Below are positions 1-8,438 of a stretch of DNA of 64,000 nucleotides, piece by piece. The position numbers were made by a program, and so were the translations under genes. This DNA comes from Micromonospora avicenniae. GTDB lineage: Bacteria > Actinomycetota > Actinomycetes > Mycobacteriales > Micromonosporaceae. The stretch is from assembly GCF_900156065.1 (NCBI RefSeq), contig NZ_FTNF01000005.1, forward strand, positions 303,722 to 367,721, in the 5' to 3' direction. How positions within the stretch are numbered: the stretch's first letter is position 1; each line of letters begins with the position of its first letter. The notes below the pieces were generated by a model, which was given only the letters and a program-made list of their open reading frames with translations, did not search any database and had not been told where the DNA came from.

Positions 1-437
1 CAGTTCTCGTCCAGCTCGCCGCCGGGCACGTACCGGGAGCCGATCACCACGCCGGCCTGCGTCGACAGGAGCGCGCCGAGCATGCCGGGCAGCGCCTCCG
101 GCGGATGCGACAGGTCCGCGTCCATCTGCGCCACGTACTCCGCGCCCGCGTCGAGGGCACGACCGATCCCGTCCACGTACGCCCGCCCGAGGCCCTCCTT
201 GCCCGGCCGGTGCACCACCTCGATGCGGTCGGGGTGCTCGATGGCGAGCTTGTCCGCCACCTCTCCGGTGCCGTCCGGGGAGTTGTCGTCCGCGACGAGG
301 ATGCGCAGGCCCGGCAGCGGCAGCGCGAGAAGCCGCTCGACCAGCACCGGGAGGTTCCCCGCCTCGTTGTAGGTGGGTACCACGACGGTCAGTCGTGCGT
401 CGCGCCACGGAGCGGGCAGCTGCACGGGTTCGATCAT
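1..437 (-). CDS. Polyprenol-phosphate mannosyltransferase-like GT2 glycosyltransferase (N-terminal part; runs off the window)
   Basis: Only the first ~145 codons are present. The product starts [20 protein letters not shown] and continues with the GT-A signature [15 protein letters not shown], then [25 protein letters not shown] and the metal/nucleotide-binding stretch [14 protein letters not shown]. This pattern fits dolichyl/polyprenyl-phosphate mannose synthases, which transfer mannose from GDP-mannose to a lipid carrier on the cytoplasmic membrane face. The ATG at 437 is preferred over the in-frame ATG at 446 because GAGG lies 9 nt upstream of 437 but abuts 446. Whether a C-terminal membrane or acyltransferase domain follows cannot be seen. 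Confidence 0.85.
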   Translation of the reverse strand, partial: MIEPVQLPAPWRDARLTVVVPTYNEAGNLPVLVERLLALPLPGLRILVADDNSPDGTGEVADKLAIEHPDRIEVVHRPGKEGLGRAYVDGIGRALDAGAEYVAQMDADLSHPPEALPGMLGALLSTQAGVVIGSRYVPGGELDEN

Positions 438-585
438 GACGGACATCCTCGGTTTGCCGACAGGGATTCCTTGAGAGGGTAGCTACTTGCCGTATCGGTG
501 TCGTAAAGGCTCCCCGATCGGGGGTTGCGCGCGCCGACTCTTCCGCTCTCACGAGCGATCCATCACGATGATCGTCCAGCGCGGC

Positions 586-1587
586 TCAGCACCGGTTCCG
601 GGCCACTCCGGCGACGGCGAGGGTCAGGCCGGCCAGGGCCAGCCCGGACAGGGCCCGCTTGTGGGTGCTCACCCAGAGCGCCGGGGAGCGGTGCCGCGCC
701 TGCTCGGCGAAGACCCCGTCGGCGCCGTGGTCCCACTCGTCGTCGCCCGGGCGGTCGAGGTTGTCCCGCCAGGCGGCCCGGTCGATCGTCCGGCCCGTCT
801 GCTGGCTGTCGTACCCGTCGCGGGCCAGCTTGCGGTCCAGCAGGCCGGGCAGGAACATGTTGCCGAGCCGGGCCCGCCACGTCGGCCCGCCCACGTTCAG
901 CTCACGCACCCCGTGGTCGGCGGCCCAGAGCACGGCCCGGGCGGCGACCTCCGGCGAGAAGATCGGCGGCACCGGCTGCGGGTGCCGGGGAAGGCGGGTG
1001 CGTACCCAGGAGAACTGGGGTGTGTTCACCGCGGGTAGTTGAACCATCGACAGCGACACGGCCGGGCAGTCGTGCAGCAGTTCCGCCCGGAGTGAGTCGT
1101 TGAAGCCCTGGATGGCGTGTTTCGACGCGCAGTACGCCGACTGCAGGGGGATGCCGCGGTAGGCCAGCGCTGAACCGACCTGCGTGATCGCGCCCCGCCC
1201 GCGCGCCCGCATGTGGCGCAGCGCCGCGAGGGTGCCGTGCACGGTGCCCAGGTAGTTGACCTCGGTGACCCGGCGGAACTCCGCAGCGGTGATCTCCCAC
1301 GCCGGAGCGAACACGGAGACCATGGCGTTGTTGACCCAGACGTCGATCACCTCCCAGTGGTGCACCACGTCGTCCGCGGCCCGCTGAACCGCGCCGGCGT
1401 CGGCCACGTCGAGCCGGTACGTGCGAACGTCGGCGGCCCCCCGCTCACGGCAGTCCCGTTCGGCGGCGGTGAGACCGGCCTCGCCGCGGGCGATCAGCGC
1501 CACCCGGGCGCCGCGTTCGGCGTACGCGCGGGCGACCGCCCGGCCCACCCCGGCGCTCGCCCCGGTGACGACCACCACCTGGGTCAT
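586..1587 (-). CDS. SDR family oxidoreductase
   Basis: The 333-aa protein has a Rossmann fold with the nucleotide-binding motif TGASAGVG at residues 8-15, the NNA motif (VWVNNAMVS) near residue 86 and the catalytic YCASK near residue 152, so it is a classical short-chain dehydrogenase/reductase using NAD(P)H. About 80 residues follow the core, including a basic segment, which is longer than a minimal 250-aa SDR. The substrate is unknown. Its start overlaps the end of the SRPBCC gene by 4 nt (ATGA), so the two are almost certainly co-translated. The extension resembles SDRs that sit next to polyketide-cyclase-like proteins, but that is only a resemblance. Confidence 0.85.
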   Translation of the reverse strand: MTQVVVVTGASAGVGRAVARAYAERGARVALIARGEAGLTAAERDCRERGAADVRTYRLDVADAGAVQRAADDVVHHWEVIDVWVNNAMVSVFAPAWEITAAEFRRVTEVNYLGTVHGTLAALRHMRARGRGAITQVGSALAYRGIPLQSAYCASKHAIQGFNDSLRAELLHDCPAVSLSMVQLPAVNTPQFSWVRTRLPRHPQPVPPIFSPEVAARAVLWAADHGVRELNVGGPTWRARLGNMFLPGLLDRKLARDGYDSQQTGRTIDRAAWRDNLDRPGDDEWDHGADGVFAEQARHRSPALWVSTHKRALSGLALAGLTLAVAGVARNRC

Positions 1588-2030
1588 CGACTTTCCTTGT
1601 GCCGGGTGGCGATGTCGGAGAGCCGCTTCAGCGTCTCCTGGTTACGCAGGTGCAGCACCAGATCGTTGAGCTTGTTCCGGACCCAGCGCAGCGGGCCGGC
1701 CGCGAAGTCCTCCCCGATCCGCACCCGGGTGGCGCCCGCGCCGACGGGATCGAGGGTGAAGGTGACGATCGCCTCGCCGGCCGGCCAGAGCCCGGCCCGC
1801 AGGACCAGTTTGCGCGGCGGCTCGCTGAGCAGCACGGTGGAGGAGTCCTCCAGGGAGAAGGGCCACGGCCCGGCCCGGTGGTGCAGACTGCTGCCCACCT
1901 GCGGCCAGTCGTCGTCCACATCACGCACGTGCGTGGTGCCGACGACCCAGTCGCTGTACGTCCACCCGTCGGCGAGCACGTCGAAGACCCGCTCCGGGGG
2001 TGCGTCGATCACTTTCTCCACAATCGCCAC
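1584..2030 (-). CDS. SRPBCC / polyketide-cyclase-like START-domain protein
   Basis: A 148-aa single-domain protein beginning MAIVEKVIDAPPERVFDVLA, the typical first strand and helix of the SRPBCC helix-grip fold that forms a hydrophobic ligand pocket. A central W-rich part, the strand AIVTFTLDPVGAGATRVRIG and a C-terminal amphipathic helix (LNDLVLHLRNQETLKRLSDI) are all visible and the length is normal for the family. No catalytic residues can be assigned. It is the first gene of a two-gene minus-strand unit with the SDR downstream (4-nt overlap) and is divergent from the heptose operon, with about 170 bp between start codons for both promoters. Confidence 0.8.
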   Translation of the reverse strand: MAIVEKVIDAPPERVFDVLADGWTYSDWVVGTTHVRDVDDDWPQVGSSLHHRAGPWPFSLEDSSTVLLSEPPRKLVLRAGLWPAGEAIVTFTLDPVGAGATRVRIGEDFAAGPLRWVRNKLNDLVLHLRNQETLKRLSDIATRHKESR

Positions 2031-2200
2031 TGGTCCCCCATACCCCCGCTCCGGCCGGGGCTAACGGTCGCCACGGGTTAGCTTCTCCGGGGCGACGGGT
2101 AAGGCGAGCGCGGGCACCGCAGGGTGGCTCATGGGACGCGTGTGCTGCCGCCGCGTCGAGGCTGACGTTTACTCCCCGGGGCGCAGGGAACCCGCCGCCC

Positions 2201-4060
2201 GTGCGACAGGACCAGGTGGAGCCGGATCAGCGCAGGTCAGCCGAGGTTTGTGCCGGTGCTGACCGGGGTGCGTCCGGGCCGGTTCTGTTCGACGCCGTGT
2301 TGTTCGACCGGGACGGCACGCTGGTGGAGGACGTGCCGTACAACGGCGACCCGGAGAAGGTGCGGCCGGTCGCGGGGGCCCGAGCGGCGTTGGACCGACT
2401 ACGCGCCGCCGGCCTGCGGCTGGGGGTGGTGACGAACCAGTCGGGCCTCGCCCGGGGTCTCTTCACCCCGGCGCAGATGGCGGCGGTGCACGCCCGTGTC
2501 GAGATGCTGCTGGGACCCTTCGACACCTGGCGGGTGTGCCCGCACGACGACGAGGACGGGTGCGGATGCCGTAAGCCCGCGCCGGGGCTGGTGCGGGCCG
2601 CGGCTCGGGACCTGGGGACGGTGCCGGGCCGGTGCGTCATGGTGGGGGACATCGGCCGCGACGTGACAGCGGCGCTGGCGGCGGGTGCCGCCGGCGTGCT
2701 GGTGCCGACGCCGGTGACCCGACCCGAGGAGATCGCCGCCGCACCGTGGGTGGCGGCGGACCTGCCCGCGGCCGTCGACGAGATCCTGCGCCGGCAGGCC
2801 GCCGTGGCACCGGGGACTCCGCCCTGGCCGACGTCCGTCAGCGGAGGCGGCAGCCGGCCGGAGCGCGCGTCCGGCGGCGTGGACGGTGTCCGGCCGGAGC
2901 GGCCGGCCGTGGTCAGGCGGGCCGCCGCCGTCGCACGTACGGTGTCGCCGGGCCGGCGGGGGACCGTCCTGGTGGTGCGGGCGGACTCGGCGGGTGACGT
3001 TCTGGTCACCGGGCCGGCGATCCGAGCCGTCGCGGCCGGCGCCGACCGGGTGGTGATGCTGTGCGGTCCGCGCGGGCGGGCGGCCGCCGACCTGCTGCCC
3101 GGCGTCGACGAGGTCGTGGAGCACCGGCTGCCCTGGATCGACCCCGCCCCCGGGGCGATCGACCCGTACGACATGCAGACCCTGACCGCACGTCTGGCGG
3201 CCGTGGACGCGGACGAGGCGGTCATCTTCACCTCGTTCCACCAGTCGCCGCTGCCGCTGGCGCTGCTGCTGCGCATGGCCGGCGTGCCGCGGGTCGCCGC
3301 GATCAGCGAGGACTATCCCGGAAGCCTGCTCGACCTGCGGCATCGCGTCCCGGCCGGCGTACCCGAGGCCGAACGGGCCCTCTCCCTCGCCGCCGCGGCC
3401 GGCTACAGCCTGCCGGACGGCGATCAGCCGGTGCTCCGGTTGCGTACCGGGTCGGTGCCGCCACCTCCGGCGTGGCTCGGCCCGCCGGGCTACGTCGTGC
3501 TGCATCCCGGCTCGTCGGTGCCCAGCCGGGCCTGCCCGCCCGACGTGGCCGTCCGGATCGGACGGATGCTGACCGACGCCGGGTACCGGCTGGTGGTGAC
3601 CGGCACGCCGCAGGAACGGGAACTGACCGCGGCGGTGGCCGGTCCCGCCGGACTCGACCTCGGCGGTCGCACCGGGCTCGCGGAGTTGGCCGGGGTGATC
3701 GCGAACGCGGCGGCGGTGGTCGTCGGCAACACCGGTCCGGCGCACGTGGCGGCGGCGTGCGGGGTGCCGGTGGTCAGTCTCTTCGCCCCCACCGTCCCGT
3801 TCGGGCAGTGGGGGCCGTACCGGGTGCCTACCGTCCGCCTCGGCGACGCGACGGCCGCCTGCCGGGACACCCGCGCCGCCACCTGTCCCGTCCCCGGGCA
3901 TCCCTGCCTGTCCACTGTCGAACCGACCGAGGTGCTCACGGCGTTGCGCCTGCTCGACGTACCCGCGAACGGTGCCCGGACCACGACGGCCGGCCCGACC
4001 ACGACTGCCGGCCGGTACGCGGCCGGCGCGGCGGTGACCGCCAGGGGCGGGAGCGGCTGA
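2201..4060 (+). CDS. HAD-IIIA phosphatase (GmhB-like) fused to a GT9 heptosyltransferase-like domain
   Basis: About 619 aa from a GTG start. Residues ~30-190 form a HAD phosphatase: motif I FDRDGTLVED, VVTNQSGLARG, the zinc-binding cluster CPHDDEDGCGCRKP and MVGDIGRDV. These are the hallmarks of D,D-heptose-1,7-bisphosphate 7-phosphatases and their histidinol-phosphatase relatives. A low-complexity linker of ~50 residues follows, then a GT9 domain (~245-600) starting VVRADSAGDVLVTGPAI, with the sugar-nucleotide motifs VVLHPGSSVPSR and VVGNTGPAHVAAACGVPVV. The two activities, dephosphorylation of a heptose bisphosphate and heptosyl transfer, belong to one pathway. The start is uncertain: GTG at 2201 has AGGGAA 10 nt upstream, while later GTGs (2216) would shorten only the disordered N-terminus. 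It overlaps the next gene by 1 nt. Confidence 0.85.
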   Translation: MRQDQVEPDQRRSAEVCAGADRGASGPVLFDAVLFDRDGTLVEDVPYNGDPEKVRPVAGARAALDRLRAAGLRLGVVTNQSGLARGLFTPAQMAAVHARVEMLLGPFDTWRVCPHDDEDGCGCRKPAPGLVRAAARDLGTVPGRCVMVGDIGRDVTAALAAGAAGVLVPTPVTRPEEIAAAPWVAADLPAAVDEILRRQAAVAPGTPPWPTSVSGGGSRPERASGGVDGVRPERPAVVRRAAAVARTVSPGRRGTVLVVRADSAGDVLVTGPAIRAVAAGADRVVMLCGPRGRAAADLLPGVDEVVEHRLPWIDPAPGAIDPYDMQTLTARLAAVDADEAVIFTSFHQSPLPLALLLRMAGVPRVAAISEDYPGSLLDLRHRVPAGVPEAERALSLAAAAGYSLPDGDQPVLRLRTGSVPPPPAWLGPPGYVVLHPGSSVPSRACPPDVAVRIGRMLTDAGYRLVVTGTPQERELTAAVAGPAGLDLGGRTGLAELAGVIANAAAVVVGNTGPAHVAAACGVPVVSLFAPTVPFGQWGPYRVPTVRLGDATAACRDTRAATCPVPGHPCLSTVEPTEVLTALRLLDVPANGARTTTAGPTTTAGRYAAGAAVTARGGSG

Positions 4061-5031
4061 TGAACATCCTGCTCTGGCACGTGCACGGCTCCTGGACCAC
4101 CGCGTTCGTGCACGGCCGGCACCGCTACCTCGTCCCGGCCACTGCCGACCGCGGCCCCTACGGTCTCGGCCGTGCCCGCACCTATCCCTGGCCGGACAGC
4201 GCGGTCGAGGTCAGCCCCGACGACCTTTCCGACGCCGACGTGGACGTGGTCATCCTGCAACGCCCCGAGGAGTTCGATCTCGCCGAGCAGTGGCTGGGCC
4301 GCCGCCCCGGCCGCGACGTGCCCGCCGTCTACGTCGAGCACAACACCCCCAAGGACGGCGACATCCCGCACAGTCGTCACCCCATGGCCGACCGCGACGA
4401 CCTGCTCGTCGCGCACGTCACGGCGTTCAACCAGCTCTTCTGGGACACCGGCGGAACCCGCACGGCCGTGATCGACCACGGCATCGTGCCGCCGACGGTG
4501 GAGTACACCGGGGAACTCGACCGGCTCGCCGTCGTGATCAACGAGCCGGTACGCCGTTGGCGGGTGACCGGCACCGACCTGCTTCCCCGGTTCGCCGAGA
4601 TCGCCCCGCTGGACGTCTTCGGCATGAAGGTGACCGGGCTGGCCGAGCACCTCGGGCTGCCGCCTGAACAGGTGACCAGCCACGACGACGTGCCGCAGTC
4701 CCGCATGCACGAGGAACTGGCCCGGCGGCGCGCGTACCTGCATCTGTGCCGGTGGACGTCGCTCGGGCTGAGCCTCATCGAGGCGATGACGATCGGCATG
4801 CCGGTCGTCGCGCTCGCCACCACCGAGGCGGTGATGGCGGTACCGCCGGGAGCGGGCGCTCTCGACACCCGCGTCGACACCCTGTTGGACGCCACCCGCC
4901 GGTTCATGGCCGAGCCGGCGCTCGCGCGGCAGGCGGGCTCGGTGGCCCGGGCCACGGCCCGCGACCGGTACGGCCTCGACCGTTTCCTCGCCGACTGGGA
5001 CCGGCTGCTGGAGGAGGAAGTATGCGCATAG
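4060..5031 (+). CDS. GT4-like glycosyltransferase, small
   Basis: A 323-aa cytosolic protein starting MNILLWHVHGSWTTAFVHG. The N-terminal domain lacks the usual glycine-rich loop of GT4 enzymes. The C-terminal domain has SLGLSLIEAMTIGMPVVALA, matching the nucleotide-sugar-binding E-x7-E region of the GT-B fold (the second acidic position is replaced). The length is below the usual ~370-400 aa. It starts inside the stop codon of the HAD-GT9 gene (TGATG) and its last 10 nt overlap the next glycosyltransferase, so it is co-translated in the heptose operon. The acceptor and donor are unknown; a heptosyl- or hexosyltransferase acting on the same glycan is the natural guess. Confidence 0.8.
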   Translation: MNILLWHVHGSWTTAFVHGRHRYLVPATADRGPYGLGRARTYPWPDSAVEVSPDDLSDADVDVVILQRPEEFDLAEQWLGRRPGRDVPAVYVEHNTPKDGDIPHSRHPMADRDDLLVAHVTAFNQLFWDTGGTRTAVIDHGIVPPTVEYTGELDRLAVVINEPVRRWRVTGTDLLPRFAEIAPLDVFGMKVTGLAEHLGLPPEQVTSHDDVPQSRMHEELARRRAYLHLCRWTSLGLSLIEAMTIGMPVVALATTEAVMAVPPGAGALDTRVDTLLDATRRFMAEPALARQAGSVARATARDRYGLDRFLADWDRLLEEEVCA

Positions 5032-6239
5032 CGATGATCTCGGAGCACGCCAGCCCGCTCGCCATCCTCGGCGGGGAGGACGCCGGCGGCCAGAACACGC
5101 ATGTCGCGGAGCTCTCCGCCGCGCTCGCGGCCGCCGGGCACGACGTGCGGGTGTACACCCGACGCGACGCCGTGGACCTGCCGGTGACGGTACGCAGCCC
5201 GGACGGGTACGACGTCGTGCACGTACCGGCCGGACCGGCGGAGCCGCTGGCCAAGGACGCGCTGCTGCCGCACATGAAGGAGTTCAGCCGCTGGCTGGTC
5301 GAGCGGTGGCGGGGTGGCGACTGGGTGCCCGAGGTGATCCACGCGCACTTCTGGATGAGTGGGCTCGCCGCGCTCGCCGCCGGCCGGCAGACCGGGGTGC
5401 CGGTGGTGCAGACGTACCACGCGCTCGGCGTCGTGAAACGCCGCTACCAGGGGGTTCAGGACACCAGCCCGGCCCGGCGGGTGGCGTACGAGCGGGAGCT
5501 GGGCCGGTCGGTGGACCGGGTGATCGCCCAGTGCCAGGACGAGGTCGGCGAGCTGGTCCGGATGGGCGTGCCCCGGTCCCGGATGACGGTGATCCCGTCC
5601 GGGGTGAACCTGAGCACCTTCGCTCCGCTCGGTCCGGCCGCCGAGCGGCAACCGGGGCGGCCCCGGATCCTGACCGTCGGCCGGCTGGTGGAACGCAAGG
5701 GCTTCCAGACGGTCGTCCGGGCGATGGCGCTGGTCCCCGACGCCGAGTGCGTGGTGGTCGGCGGGCCGCCGGCCGGGCTGCTCGAGAGTGACCCGTACGC
5801 CCGGCGGCTGCGCGCCCTCGCGCGTACCTGCCGGGTGGCCGACCGGGTGCGCCTGGTCGGCGCGGTGCCGCGGGAGGAGATGGGCCGCTGGTACCGCTCG
5901 GCGGACATCCTGGTCGCCGCGCCCTGGTACGAGCCGTTCGGGCTCACCCCGTTGGAGGCGATGGCCTGCGGCGTACCGGTGATCGGCACGGCGGTGGGCG
6001 GGCTCAGGGACACCGTGGTCGAAGGGGTCACCGGTGACCTGGTCCCGGCTCGCGATCCCCGCGCCCTGGGCACCGCGATCCAGCGGCTGCTCGACGACCG
6101 GATCCGCCGGTTCGCGTACGCCACCGCCGCACAGGAACGCGCCCGCCTGCGCTACTCGTGGGCGGCGACCGCCGAGCGGCTGGCGGAGGTCTACAACGAG
6201 GTGGCCGCGGTGCACCGGCCGACCGGGGTGGTGGCCTGA
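5022..6239 (+). CDS. GT4 family glycosyltransferase
   Basis: 405 aa from an ATG with a strong GAGGAGGAA ribosome-binding site 3 nt upstream, starting MRIAMISEHASPLAILGGED. The loop GGEDAGGQNTHVAELSAAL is the acceptor-side glycine loop seen in MshA/sucrose-synthase-like enzymes. The C-terminal domain has ILTVGRLVERKGFQTVVRAM and APWYEPFGLTPLEAMACGVP with the classic E-x7-E of GT4 retaining enzymes. The closest characterised type appears to be D-inositol-3-phosphate glycosyltransferase/sucrose-phosphate synthase, but the genomic position inside the heptose cluster argues for a polysaccharide role. It overlaps the upstream gene by 10 nt and the downstream isomerase by 1 nt. Confidence 0.85.
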   Translation: MRIAMISEHASPLAILGGEDAGGQNTHVAELSAALAAAGHDVRVYTRRDAVDLPVTVRSPDGYDVVHVPAGPAEPLAKDALLPHMKEFSRWLVERWRGGDWVPEVIHAHFWMSGLAALAAGRQTGVPVVQTYHALGVVKRRYQGVQDTSPARRVAYERELGRSVDRVIAQCQDEVGELVRMGVPRSRMTVIPSGVNLSTFAPLGPAAERQPGRPRILTVGRLVERKGFQTVVRAMALVPDAECVVVGGPPAGLLESDPYARRLRALARTCRVADRVRLVGAVPREEMGRWYRSADILVAAPWYEPFGLTPLEAMACGVPVIGTAVGGLRDTVVEGVTGDLVPARDPRALGTAIQRLLDDRIRRFAYATAAQERARLRYSWAATAERLAEVYNEVAAVHRPTGVVA

Positions 6240-6925
6240 TGGCGACCTCGCTGCTCGACGCCCACCTGGCGAACCTGGCCGCGGCCCTGCTGCCGTACCG
6301 GGAGTGCGAGCGGCTGCTCTCCCGGTGGGGCGAGACGCTGGCCCGCCGGCTGGCCGGCGGTGGGCGGCTGCTGGTGGCCGGCAACGGCGGCAGCGCCGCC
6401 GAGGCGCAGCACCTCACCGCCGAACTCGTGGGCAAGCTCCGCGACGACCGCCAGCCCCTGTCCGCCATCGCCCTGCACGCCGAGAGCTCGGCGGTCACCG
6501 CCATCGCCAACGACTACGGCTACGACGAGGTCTTCGCCCGCCAGGTACGCGCCCACGGCCGCGACGGTGACATCCTCCTGCTGCTGTCCACCAGCGGCGC
6601 CAGCCGCAACCTGCTCACCGCCGCCCGGGCCGGCCGCGAGGCCGGCCTGCTCTGCTGGGCGTTCACCGGCCCCGCCCCGAACCCGCTCGCCGAGGCCTGT
6701 CACGAGGCGCTCGCCGTCGCCTCGCCGGACAGTCAGGTGGTGCAGGAGTTGCACCTGGTCTCCAGCCACGTGCTCTGCGAGTACGTCGACCAGGAGCTGC
6801 CCGCCGCGCTCGCCGCTGTGGCCGGTGCACCCGTCGACGAGCCGATCCCACCGGGCCGGGTGCGCGCCGGGGTGGAGGTGGTGCTCGACGGCGGAGCCGG
6901 GCAGCAGGTACAGGCGCGAGGATGA
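6239..6925 (+). CDS. gmhA: SIS-domain phosphoheptose isomerase (GmhA-type)
   Basis: A 228-aa single SIS domain. LLVAGNGGSAAEAQHLTAELVG carries the Ser/Gln phosphate-binding loop of sedoheptulose-7-phosphate isomerase, followed by SAVTAIANDYGYDEVF, LLLSTSGASRNLL and the C-terminal QVVQELHLVSSHVLCEYVD, whose Glu/His pair corresponds to the catalytic base/zinc region of GmhA. This enzyme converts sedoheptulose 7-phosphate to D-glycero-D-manno-heptose 7-phosphate, the first committed step to nucleotide-activated heptose. The C-terminus is about 30 residues longer than E. coli GmhA. It begins in the stop codon of the preceding GT4 gene (TGATG). Confidence 0.88.
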   Translation: MATSLLDAHLANLAAALLPYRECERLLSRWGETLARRLAGGGRLLVAGNGGSAAEAQHLTAELVGKLRDDRQPLSAIALHAESSAVTAIANDYGYDEVFARQVRAHGRDGDILLLLSTSGASRNLLTAARAGREAGLLCWAFTGPAPNPLAEACHEALAVASPDSQVVQELHLVSSHVLCEYVDQELPAALAAVAGAPVDEPIPPGRVRAGVEVVLDGGAGQQVQARG

Positions 6926-6935
6926 GGAGGGAAGC

Positions 6936-8438
6936 GTGACGGGACCCGTCGTGGTGGTCGGTGACACCCTGCTCGACCGGGATGTCGAGGGAATGGTCAG
7001 CCGGCTCTGTCCGGACTCGCCGGTGCCGGTGCTCGACGAGACCGGGTACGTCGACCGGCCCGGCGGCGCCGGCCTGGCCGCGGTCTTCGCCGCCGCTCAG
7101 GGCGCCGAGGTGGTGCTGGTGACCGCGCTCGCCGACGACGCCGGCGGAGCGCGGCTGAGTTCGTTGCTGACCGCGGCCGGCGTCCAGGTGTACGCGCTGC
7201 CGCTGGCCGGCGCCACGCCGAAGAAGATCCGGCTGCGGGCCGGCGGCCGGGTGCTGCTGCGCCACGACCGCGGTGGCGTACCGGGCGAGCCCGGTGAGCC
7301 GGCCGAGGCGGTGCTGCGGGTCATCGCGAGCGCCTCCGCCGTCGTGGTCAGCGACTACGGCCGCGGGGTGGCCCGGCAGCCGGCGCTGCGCGCCGCGCTC
7401 GCCGCGACGCGGGCGCCGGTGGTCTGGGACCCGCACCCGCGTGGGCCGGGCGCGGTGCCCGGCGTGCAGCTGGCCACACCGAACGAGGCCGAGGCGCGTG
7501 AGCTGATTCCGGCGCTGCCCGGTGCGACCCGGCTGGCCACCGCCTCGCGGGGCGCGCAGGGGCTGCGCCGACGGTGGCGGGCCGGCGCGGTCGCGGTGAC
7601 CCTCGGTGGTGACGGTGCGCTGCTCTGCCACACCGACTCGACCCCGCTGGTGGTGCCCACACCGAGCACCGCCGAGGGAGACACCTGCGGGGCCGGCGAC
7701 CGGTTCGCGGTCGCCGCCGGCCTCGCCCTGGCCCGGGGCGCGTTGGTGTCCGAGGCCGTGCAGGAGGCGGTCGCCGAGGCGTCCGCGTACGTAGCGGCCG
7801 GGGGAGTGGCGGCCGCGCTGCCGCCGCCGGCGAGTCGCGAGCCGGGGACGGTCACCGGTCCGGGCGCGGAGCGGATCGGCGTCACCGAGGTGGCCGCGGT
7901 GCTCGCCGAGGTACGCGCGCGCGGCGGCACGGTGGTGGCGACCGGGGGCTGCTTCGACCTGCTGCACGCGGGGCACGTCGCGACGTTGCAGGCGGCCCGG
8001 AAGCTCGGCGACTGCCTGATCGTCTGCCTGAACTCCGACTCCAGCGTGGCCGGATTGAAGGGCCCGGACCGGCCGGTCGTCCCGCAGGGCGACCGCGGCC
8101 GGTTGCTGGCGGCGCTGAGCTGTGTGGACGCGGTCATGATCTTCGACGAGCCGACGCCGCACGCGGCGCTGTCCTGGCTGCGCCCCGACATCTGGGTCAA
8201 GGGCGGCGACTACGCCACCGGCGCCGGGGACGCGCCGGCCCTGCCGGAGGCGGAGATCCTGCGCCGGTGGGGCGGTCACACGGTGGTCGTGCCGTACCTG
8301 GACGGTCGCTCCACCACCGACATGATCGCCGCGGCCCGGGCGGGCGGCCGGCCCGCCGGTACGTGTTGTGCCGCCGCCCGATCGTCCGAGGGCGACTGGG
8401 CCGCCGCGCCCGTACCGGCCGTGGAGCGTGCGCGATGA
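6936..8438 (+). CDS. hldE: Bifunctional heptose-7-phosphate kinase / heptose-1-phosphate adenylyltransferase (HldE-type)
   Basis: 500 aa from GTG at 6936 with GAGGAGGGAA just upstream. The N-terminal ~310 residues are a PfkB/ribokinase domain: VVVVGDTLLDRDVEGMVSRL at the start and AEGDTCGAGDRFAVAAGLAL with the GAGD catalytic loop. The C-terminal domain (~335-475) is a nucleotidyltransferase with GGCFDLLHAGHVATLQAA, the HxGH adenylyl-transfer motif, and WVKGGDYATG. Full two-domain HldE phosphorylates heptose 7-phosphate at C1 and, after the phosphatase step, attaches AMP. Together with GmhA and the HAD domain upstream this gives a complete route to ADP-D-glycero-D-manno-heptose. Domain lengths match the E. 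coli enzyme. It overlaps the following SDR by 4 nt. Confidence 0.92.
   Translation: MTGPVVVVGDTLLDRDVEGMVSRLCPDSPVPVLDETGYVDRPGGAGLAAVFAAAQGAEVVLVTALADDAGGARLSSLLTAAGVQVYALPLAGATPKKIRLRAGGRVLLRHDRGGVPGEPGEPAEAVLRVIASASAVVVSDYGRGVARQPALRAALAATRAPVVWDPHPRGPGAVPGVQLATPNEAEARELIPALPGATRLATASRGAQGLRRRWRAGAVAVTLGGDGALLCHTDSTPLVVPTPSTAEGDTCGAGDRFAVAAGLALARGALVSEAVQEAVAEASAYVAAGGVAAALPPPASREPGTVTGPGAERIGVTEVAAVLAEVRARGGTVVATGGCFDLLHAGHVATLQAARKLGDCLIVCLNSDSSVAGLKGPDRPVVPQGDRGRLLAALSCVDAVMIFDEPTPHAALSWLRPDIWVKGGDYATGAGDAPALPEAEILRRWGGHTVVVPYLDGRSTTDMIAAARAGGRPAGTCCAAARSSEGDWAAAPVPAVERAR

Noticed and set aside
2399..3901. Long minus-strand ORF (500 codons) opposite the HAD-GT9 gene
   Set aside because: Composition is that of an antisense frame of high-GC DNA (Arg/Gly/His/Pro-rich, no domain); the plus strand has clear catalytic motifs.
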